From positions 62,001 through 126,000 of the forward strand of contig NZ_JAMLIG010000002.1 of the NCBI RefSeq assembly GCF_023954305.1: a DNA stretch of 64,000 nt. The letters are read 5' to 3'. The position numbers and the translations under genes were made by a program. This DNA is from Mesorhizobium sp. (GTDB lineage Bacteria > Pseudomonadota > Alphaproteobacteria > Rhizobiales > Rhizobiaceae). This document shows, piece by piece, positions 8,757-17,433 of the stretch; position 1 is the first letter of the stretch, and each line of letters begins with the position of its first letter. The notes under the pieces are model-generated. The model had not been told where the DNA came from. It was given only the letters and a program-made list of their open reading frames with translations, and ran no database searches.

Positions 8757-9888
8757 ATGCGCGCCGAAACTGAGAAACGCGTCGACGAGATCAGGCAGGC
8801 CATAAGCCTGCTGAGGAGGCATCTTTGACTGGGATCAGGCAGTCAAGAGGCTCGACTATCTGAACAACCGCGCCGAGGACGGCGATCTCTGGAACAAGCC
8901 GGCGGAGGCCCAGGCCCTGATGCGCGAGCGCCAGAGCCTGGACGACGGTATCCGCGCCGTGACCGAACTCACCCGCAAGCTCGACGACAATATCGAGCTC
9001 ATCAAGATGGGCGAGGAGGAGGGCGACCAGAGCATTGTCGAGGAGGCGGAAGCGTCCATCCATTCGATGTCCGGCGAGGTCCGTGCTCGCCAGATCGAGA
9101 CGATGCTGTCGGGCGAGGCGGATGCCAACGATACCTATCTCGAAGTCCATGCCGGCGCCGGCGGTACCGAGAGCCAGGATTGGGCCGCGATGCTTCTGCG
9201 CATGTACACCCGCTGGGCGGAGCGGCGCGGCTTCAAGGTCGAGTATCTCGAGGATCACGCCGGCGAAGAGGCGGGCATCAAGTCGGCCACTGTGCTGATC
9301 AAGGGCCACAATGCCTATGGTTGGTTGAAGACCGAATCGGGTGTTCACCGTCTCGTGCGCATAAGTCCCTATGATTCGAATGCGCGGCGGCACACGTCCT
9401 TTGCCAGCGTCTGGGTCTATCCGGTCGTCGATGATTCGATCGATATCGAGGTGAGCGAGGCCGATGTGCGCATCGACACCTACCGCGCCTCGGGGTCTGG
9501 TGGCCAGCACGTCAACACGACCGATTCGGCGGTCCGCATCACTCACATCGCCACTGGCATCGCGGTCGCCTGCCAGGCGGAACGGTCGCAGCACAAGAAC
9601 AAGGCGAAGGCCTGGGAGATGCTGCGCTCGCGCCTCTACGAGGAAGAGCTGAAGAAGCGCGAAGCCGCCGCCAATGCATCGGAAGCGTCGAAGTCGGACA
9701 TCGGCTGGGGCCACCAGATCCGCTCCTACGTGCTCCAGCCGTACCAGATGGTGAAGGACTTGCGCACCGGCATGGAGAGTTCGAGCCCGTCGGACGTGCT
9801 CGACGGCAAGATCGACGACTTCATGGAAGCGTCGCTGGCGCAGAAGATCTCCGGCAGTGCCGGAGAGGCCGTCGCCGATATCGACTGA
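8757..9888 (+). CDS. prfB: Peptide chain release factor 2 (programmed +1 frameshift)
   Basis: RF2 recognises UGA and UAA stop codons and triggers peptide release. The gene is in two frames: an ATG at 8757 gives 23 codons ending in an in-frame TGA at 8826, and translation continues after a +1 shift at CTT TGA C (skipping T8826) to the stop at 9886. The joined product is 376 aa. It contains the GGQ hydrolysis motif near 248-250 and the stop-codon-reading tripeptide as SPY near 203-205, where E. coli has SPF. The layout HLDWD across the shift matches known RF2 proteins. Upstream is mrcA; the M23 peptidase gene converges 5 bases downstream. Confidence 0.96.
8814..8829 (+). promoter_or_regulatory. 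prfB: prfB +1 frameshift cassette
   Basis: An internal Shine-Dalgarno AGGAGG (8814-8819), a 3-base spacer, then the slippery CTT TGA C (8823-8829). This is the canonical autoregulatory arrangement: low RF2 makes ribosomes pause at UGA and shift +1 to make full-length RF2; ample RF2 terminates at codon 24. Confidence 0.95.
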
Positions 9889-9893
9889 CCGGA

Positions 9894-11144
9894 TCAGATC
9901 AGGCCGGCGATCGCCTTCCCGGCCTTGATGAAGGTGAGAGGATTGAGAGGCTTGCCGTCGCGGCGCACCTCGTAGTGGAGGTGGGGGCCTGTCGACCGGC
10001 CGGTCGTGCCGACGCGGCCGACGACGTCGCCCGGCTCGACCTTGTCGCCGACGGATACGAGAATCTTGCTCATGTGGGCGTAGCGGGTCGTCAGGCCCTT
10101 TCCATGATCGACCTCGACCATGCGGCCGTAGCCGCCGTTCCAGCCGGCCGCGACCACGGTACCGGCGCCGGACGAGCGGACGCTGGACCCGGTCGCGGCG
10201 CGGAAATCCATCCCCGCATGCAGGGCGGGGGTGCCGAGCAGCGGATCCTTGCGGACGCCGAAGCCGCTGGACACCTGCTTGCCGGGAGCGGGGTTGGAGA
10301 TCGGCAGCTTGCGCGCCTTCGCCTTGACCGCGTCGAGCGCGGTTAGCGCCTCGTCGAGTTCGTCGACGACGGCTTCGAACTGCATCTCCGTGTCGACGGG
10401 CAGCAGCGGACCGCCGACCGAGATCGTGCCGTAATCCTTGGCGACGGTGAGGCCGGCGTCTTCGAGGGCGTCGGAAATGGCGCCGGCCGTCCGGTAGGCC
10501 TTCTCCGTCATCGCCTTCAGCCGCTCGACCTGATCGGTCTCGATCGAGCGCAGCGACTGGTTGATCGAAACGAACAGCCGGTCGGCATTGTCCGCCGCCG
10601 ACAGGTTTCCGATCGCGGGCCGCAGGTCCGGGAACAGGCCGGCAATGGTCGTCGATGTCCCGGCGTCGAGCCCGGCGCGGACGTCCGGACGCGAGGACGG
10701 TATCGGAACCGCTTCGTCCGATAGGCTCTTCAGGGCCTCGCCGCCGTCGAGGAGGGGACCGATCCTAGCCTGGCGCTCCGCCAGCTCCTGCTGACGCGAG
10801 ATCAGTTCGCCGACCTTCTCCTCCATCATCTGCTGGTCGAGGAGCTGCCGGCTGGTGATGCGGTCGACCTGCGAGCGCAGGGCCGAGATGCGATCCTCGT
10901 AGGCCTGTTGCATGCGCGCCTGCCGCGCGACGGTCGCGCCGATCAGGTCGTCGCGCAGGACGAGATAGGTGGTGGCCAGGAGATAGCCGATCGCGACCGC
11001 GGCGCATGCCGATCCGATCGCCGCTGCGATCCATGGCCGGACGGTGAAATGGTGGATCTGGTCGCCTCGGGCGATGATGACCGTATGCGGTTCCTTGCGC
11101 TTGCCGAAAATCGCGGACTGACGAGACTGGCTCACTGGGGTCAC
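9894..11144 (-). CDS. M23 (LytM-type) peptidase with membrane anchor
   Basis: Zinc metallopeptidase family M23 (416 aa from a GTG at 11144, which follows an AGGTGAGAAGA site). One transmembrane segment near residues 35-60 is followed by a long coiled-coil region (about 65-250) and a C-terminal LytM domain with the HAGMD, RYAHMS and HLHYEV motifs. The HxxxD and HxH zinc ligands are intact, so it could be an active endopeptidase, though many coiled-coil LytM proteins instead activate amidases. An amidase gene lies 4 kb away in the same window. Upstream carries TTAACCCTAAC. Substrate is inferred, not shown. Confidence 0.9.
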   Translation of the reverse strand: MTPVSQSRQSAIFGKRKEPHTVIIARGDQIHHFTVRPWIAAAIGSACAAVAIGYLLATTYLVLRDDLIGATVARQARMQQAYEDRISALRSQVDRITSRQLLDQQMMEEKVGELISRQQELAERQARIGPLLDGGEALKSLSDEAVPIPSSRPDVRAGLDAGTSTTIAGLFPDLRPAIGNLSAADNADRLFVSINQSLRSIETDQVERLKAMTEKAYRTAGAISDALEDAGLTVAKDYGTISVGGPLLPVDTEMQFEAVVDELDEALTALDAVKAKARKLPISNPAPGKQVSSGFGVRKDPLLGTPALHAGMDFRAATGSSVRSSGAGTVVAAGWNGGYGRMVEVDHGKGLTTRYAHMSKILVSVGDKVEPGDVVGRVGTTGRSTGPHLHYEVRRDGKPLNPLTFIKAGKAIAGLI

Positions 11145-11241
11145 TCTTCTCACCTGGAGATGAGCGCGATTACACATTGTTAGGGTTAACAAAGTTTTCC
11201 CGGCGGCCCGGCAATGCCCATATTTTCGGCAAAGGCGGCAT

Positions 11242-11721
11242 CTAGCCCGCCTTGGCGAGGGTCCTGGCGGCGTCGAGTACCTCCTGCGCATGGCCCGCCA
11301 CCCGCACCTTCCGCCAAATTCGCGCGATCCTGCCGGCCGGGTCTATGAGGAAGGTCGTGCGTTCGACACCCATGTAGCTGCGTCCATACATGCTTTTCTC
11401 CTTCCATACGCCATAGTCCGCGCCCGTCTCGCGCGTCGGGTCGGAGAGAAGATCGACGGTCACGCCGTGCCTGGCGCGGAAGCGTTCCTTGGTCGCGGGC
11501 CCGTCGGGAGAAATGCCGGCCACGCCGACGCCCAGGGCGTCGAACTCGGACTTCAGCCGCGAAAAATCCTTCGCCTCGTTGACGCAGGCCTCGCCGCCGT
11601 CCTTGCAGAAGAAGAAGAGGACCAGCGGTTTGCCGCCATAGTCCGCCGATTTTGCCGTACCCCCGCCCGCTCGCGGCAGCTCGAAGCCGGGAGCGATGCG
11701 GCCCGCGTCCAACTCAGCCAT
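11242..11721 (-). CDS. bcp: Peroxiredoxin of the Bcp/PrxQ family, divergent active site
   Basis: A 159-aa thioredoxin-fold protein of the Bcp/PrxQ class, which reduces hydroperoxides through a peroxidatic Cys. The fold and C-terminal half look normal, including the YGVWKEKSMYGR and MGVERTTFLID segments with the conserved Arg. The active-site loop is not normal: the family has PxxxTxxC (usually PKDDTPGC), whereas here it reads CKDGGEAC, so Pro becomes Cys39 and Thr becomes Gly43 while the peroxidatic Cys46 remains. Chemistry may be altered or involve Cys39. Start ATG 11721 has an AAGGG site. Divergent from the AsmA-like gene. Confidence 0.85.
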   Translation of the reverse strand: MAELDAGRIAPGFELPRAGGGTAKSADYGGKPLVLFFFCKDGGEACVNEAKDFSRLKSEFDALGVGVAGISPDGPATKERFRARHGVTVDLLSDPTRETGADYGVWKEKSMYGRSYMGVERTTFLIDPAGRIARIWRKVRVAGHAQEVLDAARTLAKAG

Positions 11722-11824
11722 AACTGTGCCCTTGTTGATGATTATCGGCCCGATTTCGCGCATACAGTGATCGAAGAGGATTCGTCCATGTCCGAGGCAG
11801 TCCGGAGGCCGGCCAGGTAGCCTG

Positions 11825-14800
11825 TTGGAGCAGTTCCCCCCCAAACACGAGAAGGTCAGGTTCCGCCGCGACGAGATCGTGCGGCTCGGCGATCTGCCGT
11901 CGGCGGGAGGACAGGAGCGGATCGTCCCGGAGCCGAAGGCGAGTCTCGGGCTGGCGTCGGCCCTCGGGTGGGGGCTGGCGCTGCTCCTGGTCATCGCCTG
12001 CGCCATTCCGGCCGGGCTCTTCCTGTTCGGTATCCCCGGCATCGGCGGCGAGCGCATCCGTGCCGAGGCGGAGGCCGCCCTGACCCGCCTTGCGGGGTTT
12101 GACGTAGATGCCGCGATGGGCGATCCGCGCCTGTCGGTCGACGGATCGCGGTTCCTGGCGCTGCGGGTCGATGACGTCCACATCAGCGACGGACGCGAGG
12201 GGACCAGCCTGATCGAAGCCGGATCTCTGCGATTCGGTCTGCGCTTCCTTCCGTTGCTGACCGGCAAGATCCAGCTCGGCAGCGCGGGGGTGGAAGACGC
12301 GGTCGTAAGACTTCCGGCCATTCCCGCGAGCGACGGAACCAACTCCGGCTTCGAAACGATCGCCGGCCCGGACGGGCTGGTCGACCCCGGCTTGGTGATG
12401 AAAGCCGTATTCGCGGCGATCCGCCGCGCAATCGACGGCTTCGACGCGGGGTCGACGCGGACAGTGGATTTCTCGAACGTTGAAATCGTGTTGCCGAACG
12501 GCATTCCCGGCAAGAGCCTGCATTTGGAAACTGCCAGGATCCAGCGCGCCGAGTCCGGGGCGATCGCCTTCGAAGCCATCGCAACGTGGGGCGGTCGGGC
12601 GTTCCGGCTCGAAGGAACTGCCGATCGCGACGCGGCCGGCCCGCAGCCCGTCTCGTTCAAGGCCGATCTCACCGTCGACCGGGTGGAATTCGAGCGCGAC
12701 CTCGTCGCCCTCGACGACAAGGGACAGTTCGCGGCGAAGCGGTTCGGCGCCGCCGCCCGAGTGGTCCTGTCCGGCGCGGAAAGGATGGGCGAAGCGGGGC
12801 AGCTGCGTATTGTCGCTAGTCTCGACGATGCGAACCTGGAGTTCGCCAACGGCCAGGCGATGCGCGGCGGTGCCCGTATCGCGGCGTCCTTCCAGCCGCA
12901 GGCCCGCAAGGTCGAGATCGAACGTGTCGAACTGGCGGTCGGCCGGTCGCGCCTGGTCGGCCATGGCGCGATCGGGCCGGCGCCGGCCGCCGAGGGAGCC
13001 GACGCGCACTACCGCTACGAACTGGTCAGCGACGGCTCGATCCTGGCGCCCGACGGGTCGACCGAGCCTGATCTGTCCATCCTGGCGCGTTTCGCCGGCA
13101 CGTTCGACCCGCGAAGCCGGCGGCTGACCGCCAACGAGATCAGACTGCGGACGGCAGGCGGGCAGGCGACGGGAACGGCCATCGTCGCCTTTGGCGAGGG
13201 CCGCAGTCCTGGCGTCGATCTCGCCCTGTCCGTTCCCGAAATGCCGGTCAGTCACGTCAAGCAGATCTGGCCCTGGTTTGCGGCCCACGGCGCGCACAAT
13301 TGGGCGAACGAGAAACTGTTCGGCGGGGTCGTCAGGAATTCGCGGCTCGCCATGTCCGTCGGCCCGGGGCGGATCGGCAGCGGCGTGCCGTTCACCGCCG
13401 ATGAGATATCGGGATATTTCGAGGTCTACGGCACTCGTTTCGACGTCACCGGACAGATTCCTCCGGTGCGGGACGGGATCGGCACGATCAGCTTCCGAGG
13501 GACCGATGCCGACATCAGCATCTCGTCAGGCACCGTGTTCCTGCCCACCGGTCGCACTGTCGCGGCCAGCAACGGAACATTCGTCATCCGTCGCGGGGAA
13601 TTGCCGCCGGTTATCGGCGAACTCGACATCGACGTCGCCGGGTCGGCCGACGCGGTGGGCGAACTTGCCAGCTACAAGCCGATCGACGCGATGCGGCATC
13701 TCGATCTGGCGCCGAACGAACTCACGGGCGAGGTCAGTGGCAACGTCAAGGCCCGTATTCCGCTGCAGGCGGGAGTCGACATGACCAATCTCGGATGGGC
13801 GGTGAAGCTGTCCTATGCGGGACTGTCGATCGCGAAGCCGTTCGAGGGGCAGACCGTCACCGAGGCGTCGGGCACCATCGAGGTCGTGCCGACGGTGGCG
13901 CATGTCAAGGCGTCGGCAAAGCTCAACGGGATTCCTGCGACGCTCGATATTTCCGAGCCGCTCGGGGGGGGCGGTGAAAAACGGCGACGGGACATCTCCC
14001 TCATCTTGGACGAAAAGGCGCGCGAGGCCATCGTACCCGGCCTCGAATCTTTGGTGGATGGCCCGGTCAGCGTCAAGATGTCGGGGGAGGGTCCTTCCCG
14101 GCAGATCACGGCGGACCTGGCAGAGGCGAGGGTCAGCGTTCCGTGGGCTGGCTGGTCGAAGGGACCCGGAATTCCGGCGAAGCTGGCATTCGCCTACAGT
14201 GCGGTCGAGGGCGAAACCCGCCTGTCGGACATCAAGCTGTCCGGAGAATCGTTCTCCCTGTCTGGCTCGGCCACCGTCACCAAGGCCAGCCTGTCGCGCG
14301 CCCGCTTCGACGGTGTGAAACTCAACCGAAACGACGACATTTCGGTCGATATCCGGAAAAACGACGACGGGTACGCGGTGACCGTACGCGGCACGTCGTT
14401 CGACGCGCGTTCGCTGATCAAGCAGATGCTGGACCCCGGCGGCGGCGGCGAAACGGGATCGAAGCCGACCAAGGTCACCCTGGACGCCAAGGTCGACACC
14501 GTTTCCGGTTTTCAGAACGAGGCGCTTACCGATGTCGAGATTGCCTATCGCGGAGCCGGCTCGCGGTTGATCGGCCTGACGGCGTCCGGCACGACGCGGT
14601 CGGGACACCGACTCACCGTTTCGGATGGCACCGAGGCCGGGCGACGAAAGGTCGACATGGCCTCCGGAGATGCGGGCGCCGTGCTCCGCTTCCTCGACAT
14701 CTATCCCTACATGGAAGGCGGAACGATCACGCTGGCACTTGCCTCGAGCGGCGATTCGCCGCTGCGGGGCCAGATCGATGCGCGCGACTTTACCTTGGTC

Positions 14801-15241
14801 GACGAGCCACGGCTTCGTTCCATCGTGGCGACCCGACCGGAGGGGGATACCAGAAGCCTTAACGAAGCGGTGCGCGGCGATCTCGACACGTCGCGGGTCC
14901 GGTTCGAACGCGGCTTCGCCCGGATCGAGAAAGGAAAGGGTTATCTCTCCATCGACAGCGGGGTGCTGAGAGGGCCGTCGATCGGCTCGACGTTCCAGGG
15001 ATCGCTCTATGACGCCAAGGGCAATATGGCGATCACCGGAACCTTCATGCCCGCCTATGGCCTCAACCGGCTTTTCGGCGAAATACCTCTGCTCGGCCAA
15101 CTGCTCGGGAACGGCCGCGACCGCGGCCTGATCGGGATCACCTACAAGGTGGCCGGCAACGCCAAGTCGCCGCAGGTGCAGGTCAATCCGATCTCTGTTA
15201 TCGCGCCGGGAATCTTCCGCTCGATCTTCGAGTTCAACTGA
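11825..15241 (+). CDS. Large AsmA-like (YhdP/DUF3971-type) envelope protein
   Basis: A 1138-aa protein with a short cytoplasmic N-terminus, one transmembrane segment near residues 48-70, and a very long periplasmic part rich in beta structure, ending in an AsmA-like C-terminal domain. Members of this superfamily (YhdP, TamB, AsmA) are thought to form hydrophobic grooves that carry phospholipids to the outer membrane; a similar role here is inferred. The start is uncertain: no ATG or GTG lies in frame before residue 1, and the TTG at 11825 follows CAGGTAG closely. It sits head to head with the peroxiredoxin gene and ends 2 bases from the convergent rlmB stop. Confidence 0.82.
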   Translation: MEQFPPKHEKVRFRRDEIVRLGDLPSAGGQERIVPEPKASLGLASALGWGLALLLVIACAIPAGLFLFGIPGIGGERIRAEAEAALTRLAGFDVDAAMGDPRLSVDGSRFLALRVDDVHISDGREGTSLIEAGSLRFGLRFLPLLTGKIQLGSAGVEDAVVRLPAIPASDGTNSGFETIAGPDGLVDPGLVMKAVFAAIRRAIDGFDAGSTRTVDFSNVEIVLPNGIPGKSLHLETARIQRAESGAIAFEAIATWGGRAFRLEGTADRDAAGPQPVSFKADLTVDRVEFERDLVALDDKGQFAAKRFGAAARVVLSGAERMGEAGQLRIVASLDDANLEFANGQAMRGGARIAASFQPQARKVEIERVELAVGRSRLVGHGAIGPAPAAEGADAHYRYELVSDGSILAPDGSTEPDLSILARFAGTFDPRSRRLTANEIRLRTAGGQATGTAIVAFGEGRSPGVDLALSVPEMPVSHVKQIWPWFAAHGAHNWANEKLFGGVVRNSRLAMSVGPGRIGSGVPFTADEISGYFEVYGTRFDVTGQIPPVRDGIGTISFRGTDADISISSGTVFLPTGRTVAASNGTFVIRRGELPPVIGELDIDVAGSADAVGELASYKPIDAMRHLDLAPNELTGEVSGNVKARIPLQAGVDMTNLGWAVKLSYAGLSIAKPFEGQTVTEASGTIEVVPTVAHVKASAKLNGIPATLDISEPLGGGGEKRRRDISLILDEKAREAIVPGLESLVDGPVSVKMSGEGPSRQITADLAEARVSVPWAGWSKGPGIPAKLAFAYSAVEGETRLSDIKLSGESFSLSGSATVTKASLSRARFDGVKLNRNDDISVDIRKNDDGYAVTVRGTSFDARSLIKQMLDPGGGGETGSKPTKVTLDAKVDTVSGFQNEALTDVEIAYRGAGSRLIGLTASGTTRSGHRLTVSDGTEAGRRKVDMASGDAGAVLRFLDIYPYMEGGTITLALASSGDSPLRGQIDARDFTLVDEPRLRSIVATRPEGDTRSLNEAVRGDLDTSRVRFERGFARIEKGKGYLSIDSGVLRGPSIGSTFQGSLYDAKGNMAITGTFMPAYGLNRLFGEIPLLGQLLGNGRDRGLIGITYKVAGNAKSPQVQVNPISVIAPGIFRSIFEFN

Positions 15242-15243
15242 GT

Positions 15244-16104
15244 TCAGCCCTGTTTTTTCAACAGGTGCCTGCCCGCCGCGTAGAGCGATACTGCCGCAGC
15301 GTTCGACACGTTGAGGGAGCGGATCGGCCCGGGCATATCGAGGCGAGCAAGCGCGCTCACCGTCTCGCGCGTCCTTTGCCGGAGCCCCTTGCCCTCGGCG
15401 CCGAGCACCAGCGCAATCCGGTCGCCGGACAGCGTGTCCTCGAAGGAAAGCGGTCCGGCGGAGTCAAGCCCGATGGTGCGGAACCCGGCGGCATGGAGTT
15501 CGCTCAGAGCATCGGCGAGATTGCGGACCTCGATGATTTCGATGTGCTCGAGAGCTCCCGATGCCGCCTTGGCCAGCACGCCCGATTCCTGCGGGCTGTG
15601 GCGGGCGGTGACGATCAGGGCTCCGGCACCGAATGCGACCGCTGAGCGAATAACCGCGCCGACATTGTGCGGATCGGTGACCTGGTCGAGAACGACGACG
15701 AGCGGCGTGTCCTTCAGATCGGCGAGCGCTCTCGGCTTGAGCAGCTTCGCTTCGATCATGACGCCCTGATGGACCGCCTCGCTGCCGGTAATCTTGTCGA
15801 TTTCGCGCGGCTCGACGATCTCGACGGGGAAGGGCAGCGTGTTCACGTCGGGAATCTCGAGCCGCTCCAGCGCGTTGCGCGTCACCAGCATCCGCGCCAC
15901 CTTGCGGCGCGGATTGTCGATCGCTGCACGTACCGTGTGCAGCCCGTAAAGGCGTACCAGACCCTCCGGCGGCGTTCCGCCGGGCGGGACCGGTTGACGC
16001 GCGCGGAACTGCGGCGAGCCGCCCGCCTTCTCGTCGCGATAGGCGCGGCGCAGCTTGGCGTAGTGGGTATCCTTGGCCGATCCCGGCTTGTCGGTCTTGC
16101 TCAT
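15244..16104 (-). CDS. rlmB: TrmH/SpoU-family rRNA 2'-O-methyltransferase
   Basis: A 286-aa SPOUT methyltransferase, most likely RlmB acting on 23S rRNA Gm2251. A basic N-terminal linker is followed by a substrate-binding domain (YGLHTVRAAI, about 48-58) and the knotted catalytic domain with the motifs NVGAVIRSA, LVLGAEGKGL and SLNVSNAAAVSLY that form the SAM-binding knot. Start is the ATG at 16104. It is divergent from the tRNA pair and converges with the AsmA-like gene. The exact target nucleotide is inferred from family membership. Confidence 0.92.
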   Translation of the reverse strand: MSKTDKPGSAKDTHYAKLRRAYRDEKAGGSPQFRARQPVPPGGTPPEGLVRLYGLHTVRAAIDNPRRKVARMLVTRNALERLEIPDVNTLPFPVEIVEPREIDKITGSEAVHQGVMIEAKLLKPRALADLKDTPLVVVLDQVTDPHNVGAVIRSAVAFGAGALIVTARHSPQESGVLAKAASGALEHIEIIEVRNLADALSELHAAGFRTIGLDSAGPLSFEDTLSGDRIALVLGAEGKGLRQRTRETVSALARLDMPGPIRSLNVSNAAAVSLYAAGRHLLKKQG

Positions 16105-16184
16105 CGGCCGCTTATATCCCGCGCAGCCGGCGTTGCCTATGCGGGACGCCCGGGCAATTCGTCGGCCTTTTCGGCCTGGGCGTG

Positions 16185-16213
16185 TTGACACTGCGGGGCC
16201 TTGCCGCCATAAG
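16185..16213 (+). promoter_or_regulatory. Predicted promoter of the tRNA-Tyr/tRNA-Gly unit
   Basis: A perfect -35 TTGACA (16185-16190), a 17-base spacer and a -10 CATAAG (16208-16213), followed by a GC-rich discriminator GCCCCTC. This is typical of stable-RNA promoters under stringent control and lies about 70 bases before the first tRNA. Confidence 0.75.
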
Positions 16214-16283
16214 GCCCCTCGCTGATTTCGGGCCGCCGTCGCGGCAGCGAAATCCGCTCGTCGCTCGACCCCGTCGCAGTTAT

Positions 16284-16368
16284 GGAGGGGTGCCCGAGTG
16301 GTTAAAGGGGACGGACTGTAAATCCGTTGGCTCAGCCTACGTTGGTTCGAATCCAACCCCCTCCACCA
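16284..16368 (+). tRNA. tRNA-Tyr (GTA)
   Basis: An 85-base class II tRNA with a long variable arm. The acceptor stem GGAGGGG (16284-16290) pairs with CCCCTCC (16358-16364); the T arm is GTTGG/CCAAC with loop TTCGAAT. Anticodon loop CTGTAAA gives GTA at 16318-16320. The CCA end is encoded (16366-16368). Confidence 0.97.
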
Positions 16369-16391
16369 CTGCACGCGGAGTCGTTGACGTT

Positions 16392-16465
16392 GCGGGTGTA
16401 GCTCAATGGTAGAGCAGCAGCCTTCCAAGCTGAATACGAGGGTTCGATTCCCTTCACCCGCTCCA
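16392..16465 (+). tRNA. tRNA-Gly (TCC)
   Basis: A 74-base tRNA. The acceptor GCGGGTG pairs with CACCCGC, and the T arm is standard. Anticodon loop CTTCCAA gives TCC at 16424-16426, reading GGA and GGG. CCA is encoded. It lies 23 bases behind tRNA-Tyr, so the two are one transcript. Confidence 0.97.
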
Positions 16466-16519
16466 GAATCCTCAGATACATAGCCTTGCATCGCGACGCC
16501 TGGCATCTATCGTCCAACG

Positions 16520-17236
16520 ATGCTGCCGTTTTCCCATCTTTGGCCGTGGGTCGGACTCGGCCTGATGCTGGTCCTGCTGTTCGGCCTGGTCCGTGGTGAC
16601 CTTCGGGGGGATCGGTCCGTCCCGCGCACGAGGGACGTCGTCTGGCTGACCTGGGTCGCGATCGCTGCCTACATGCTTCATCAGTTCGAAGAGCATGGCG
16701 TCGATGCGACGGGCGCGCATTATGCGTTTCGAGCAGCACTGTGCGGCACCTTCGGGTTCGGGCAATTGCACGAATGCCGTATTCCCGAATCCTTCATCAC
16801 GGCGGTGAACCTGCCGGCCGTGTGGATCGCCGGTCCGGCGTGCGCGCTTCTGGGACGGCAGTGGCCCGCGGTCGCGCTCGGCTATTTCGGTGTCCTTTCC
16901 ATCAATGCCGTCGCGCATATCGCTCCCGCGATCATTGATGGGAACTACAATCCCGGCCTGCTCACCTCGGTGCTGTTATTCGTGCCGCTCTCGCTCTGGA
17001 CGATGTGGGTCGCGCTGCATCGTCCCGCTCTTGGCCTTCCCGCGGTGGCCGCGACCCTGACTGGTGGGGTTTTCCTCCACGCCGTTCTCTTCCTGTCGCT
17101 CAGAGCCTATCTGGAGGGAAGACTCGGCCTTCATGCCTTGCTTGCTGTCCAGATCGTAAACCCGGCAAGCCTGATCCTCGTTTCGGGTCTCGTCATGGCG
17201 TACCGTGCACCTCGCCCGCTCGACCGGATTCGATAG
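16520..17236 (+). CDS. HXXEE domain membrane protein
   Basis: A 238-aa membrane protein with about seven hydrophobic segments. It shows the family's defining HQFEEH motif near residue 61 (His-x-x-Glu-Glu) at a membrane edge, and further conserved-looking His in INAVAHIAP and FLHAVLF. The function of HXXEE proteins is not established; the His/Glu pattern suggests metal binding or a membrane enzyme. There is no clear ribosome site before the ATG, and it starts only 54 bases after tRNA-Gly. It may be an accessory gene. Confidence 0.8.
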   Translation: MLPFSHLWPWVGLGLMLVLLFGLVRGDLRGDRSVPRTRDVVWLTWVAIAAYMLHQFEEHGVDATGAHYAFRAALCGTFGFGQLHECRIPESFITAVNLPAVWIAGPACALLGRQWPAVALGYFGVLSINAVAHIAPAIIDGNYNPGLLTSVLLFVPLSLWTMWVALHRPALGLPAVAATLTGGVFLHAVLFLSLRAYLEGRLGLHALLAVQIVNPASLILVSGLVMAYRAPRPLDRIR

Positions 17237-17433
17237 ACCCTTTCGGGGGCTCTTGCTGCGCAACTGACCGGTCCCGTCGGCACGTCAGTTTCAATCCAGG
17301 TCTCGCTATGCGGTGGTGAGGAGTTGAACCGCAGGGGCCGGACCGACATGATGATGCAAGAATCCGGCGCTAGTCGTGGAGGATTGCGGTAGCACTCGTC
17401 GGGCTTGGTGCGCCGCGGCCGTCGGGAGATCGG

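Noticed and set aside
8757..8828. Apparent truncated prfB or sequencing frameshift
   Set aside because: The AGGAGG, spacer and CTT TGA C arrangement is the known programmed frameshift, so the gene is intact.
13526..15100. 524-codon minus-strand open frame over the AsmA-like gene
   Set aside because: Shadow of the plus-strand coding sequence; Arg/His-rich and unrelated to any known protein.
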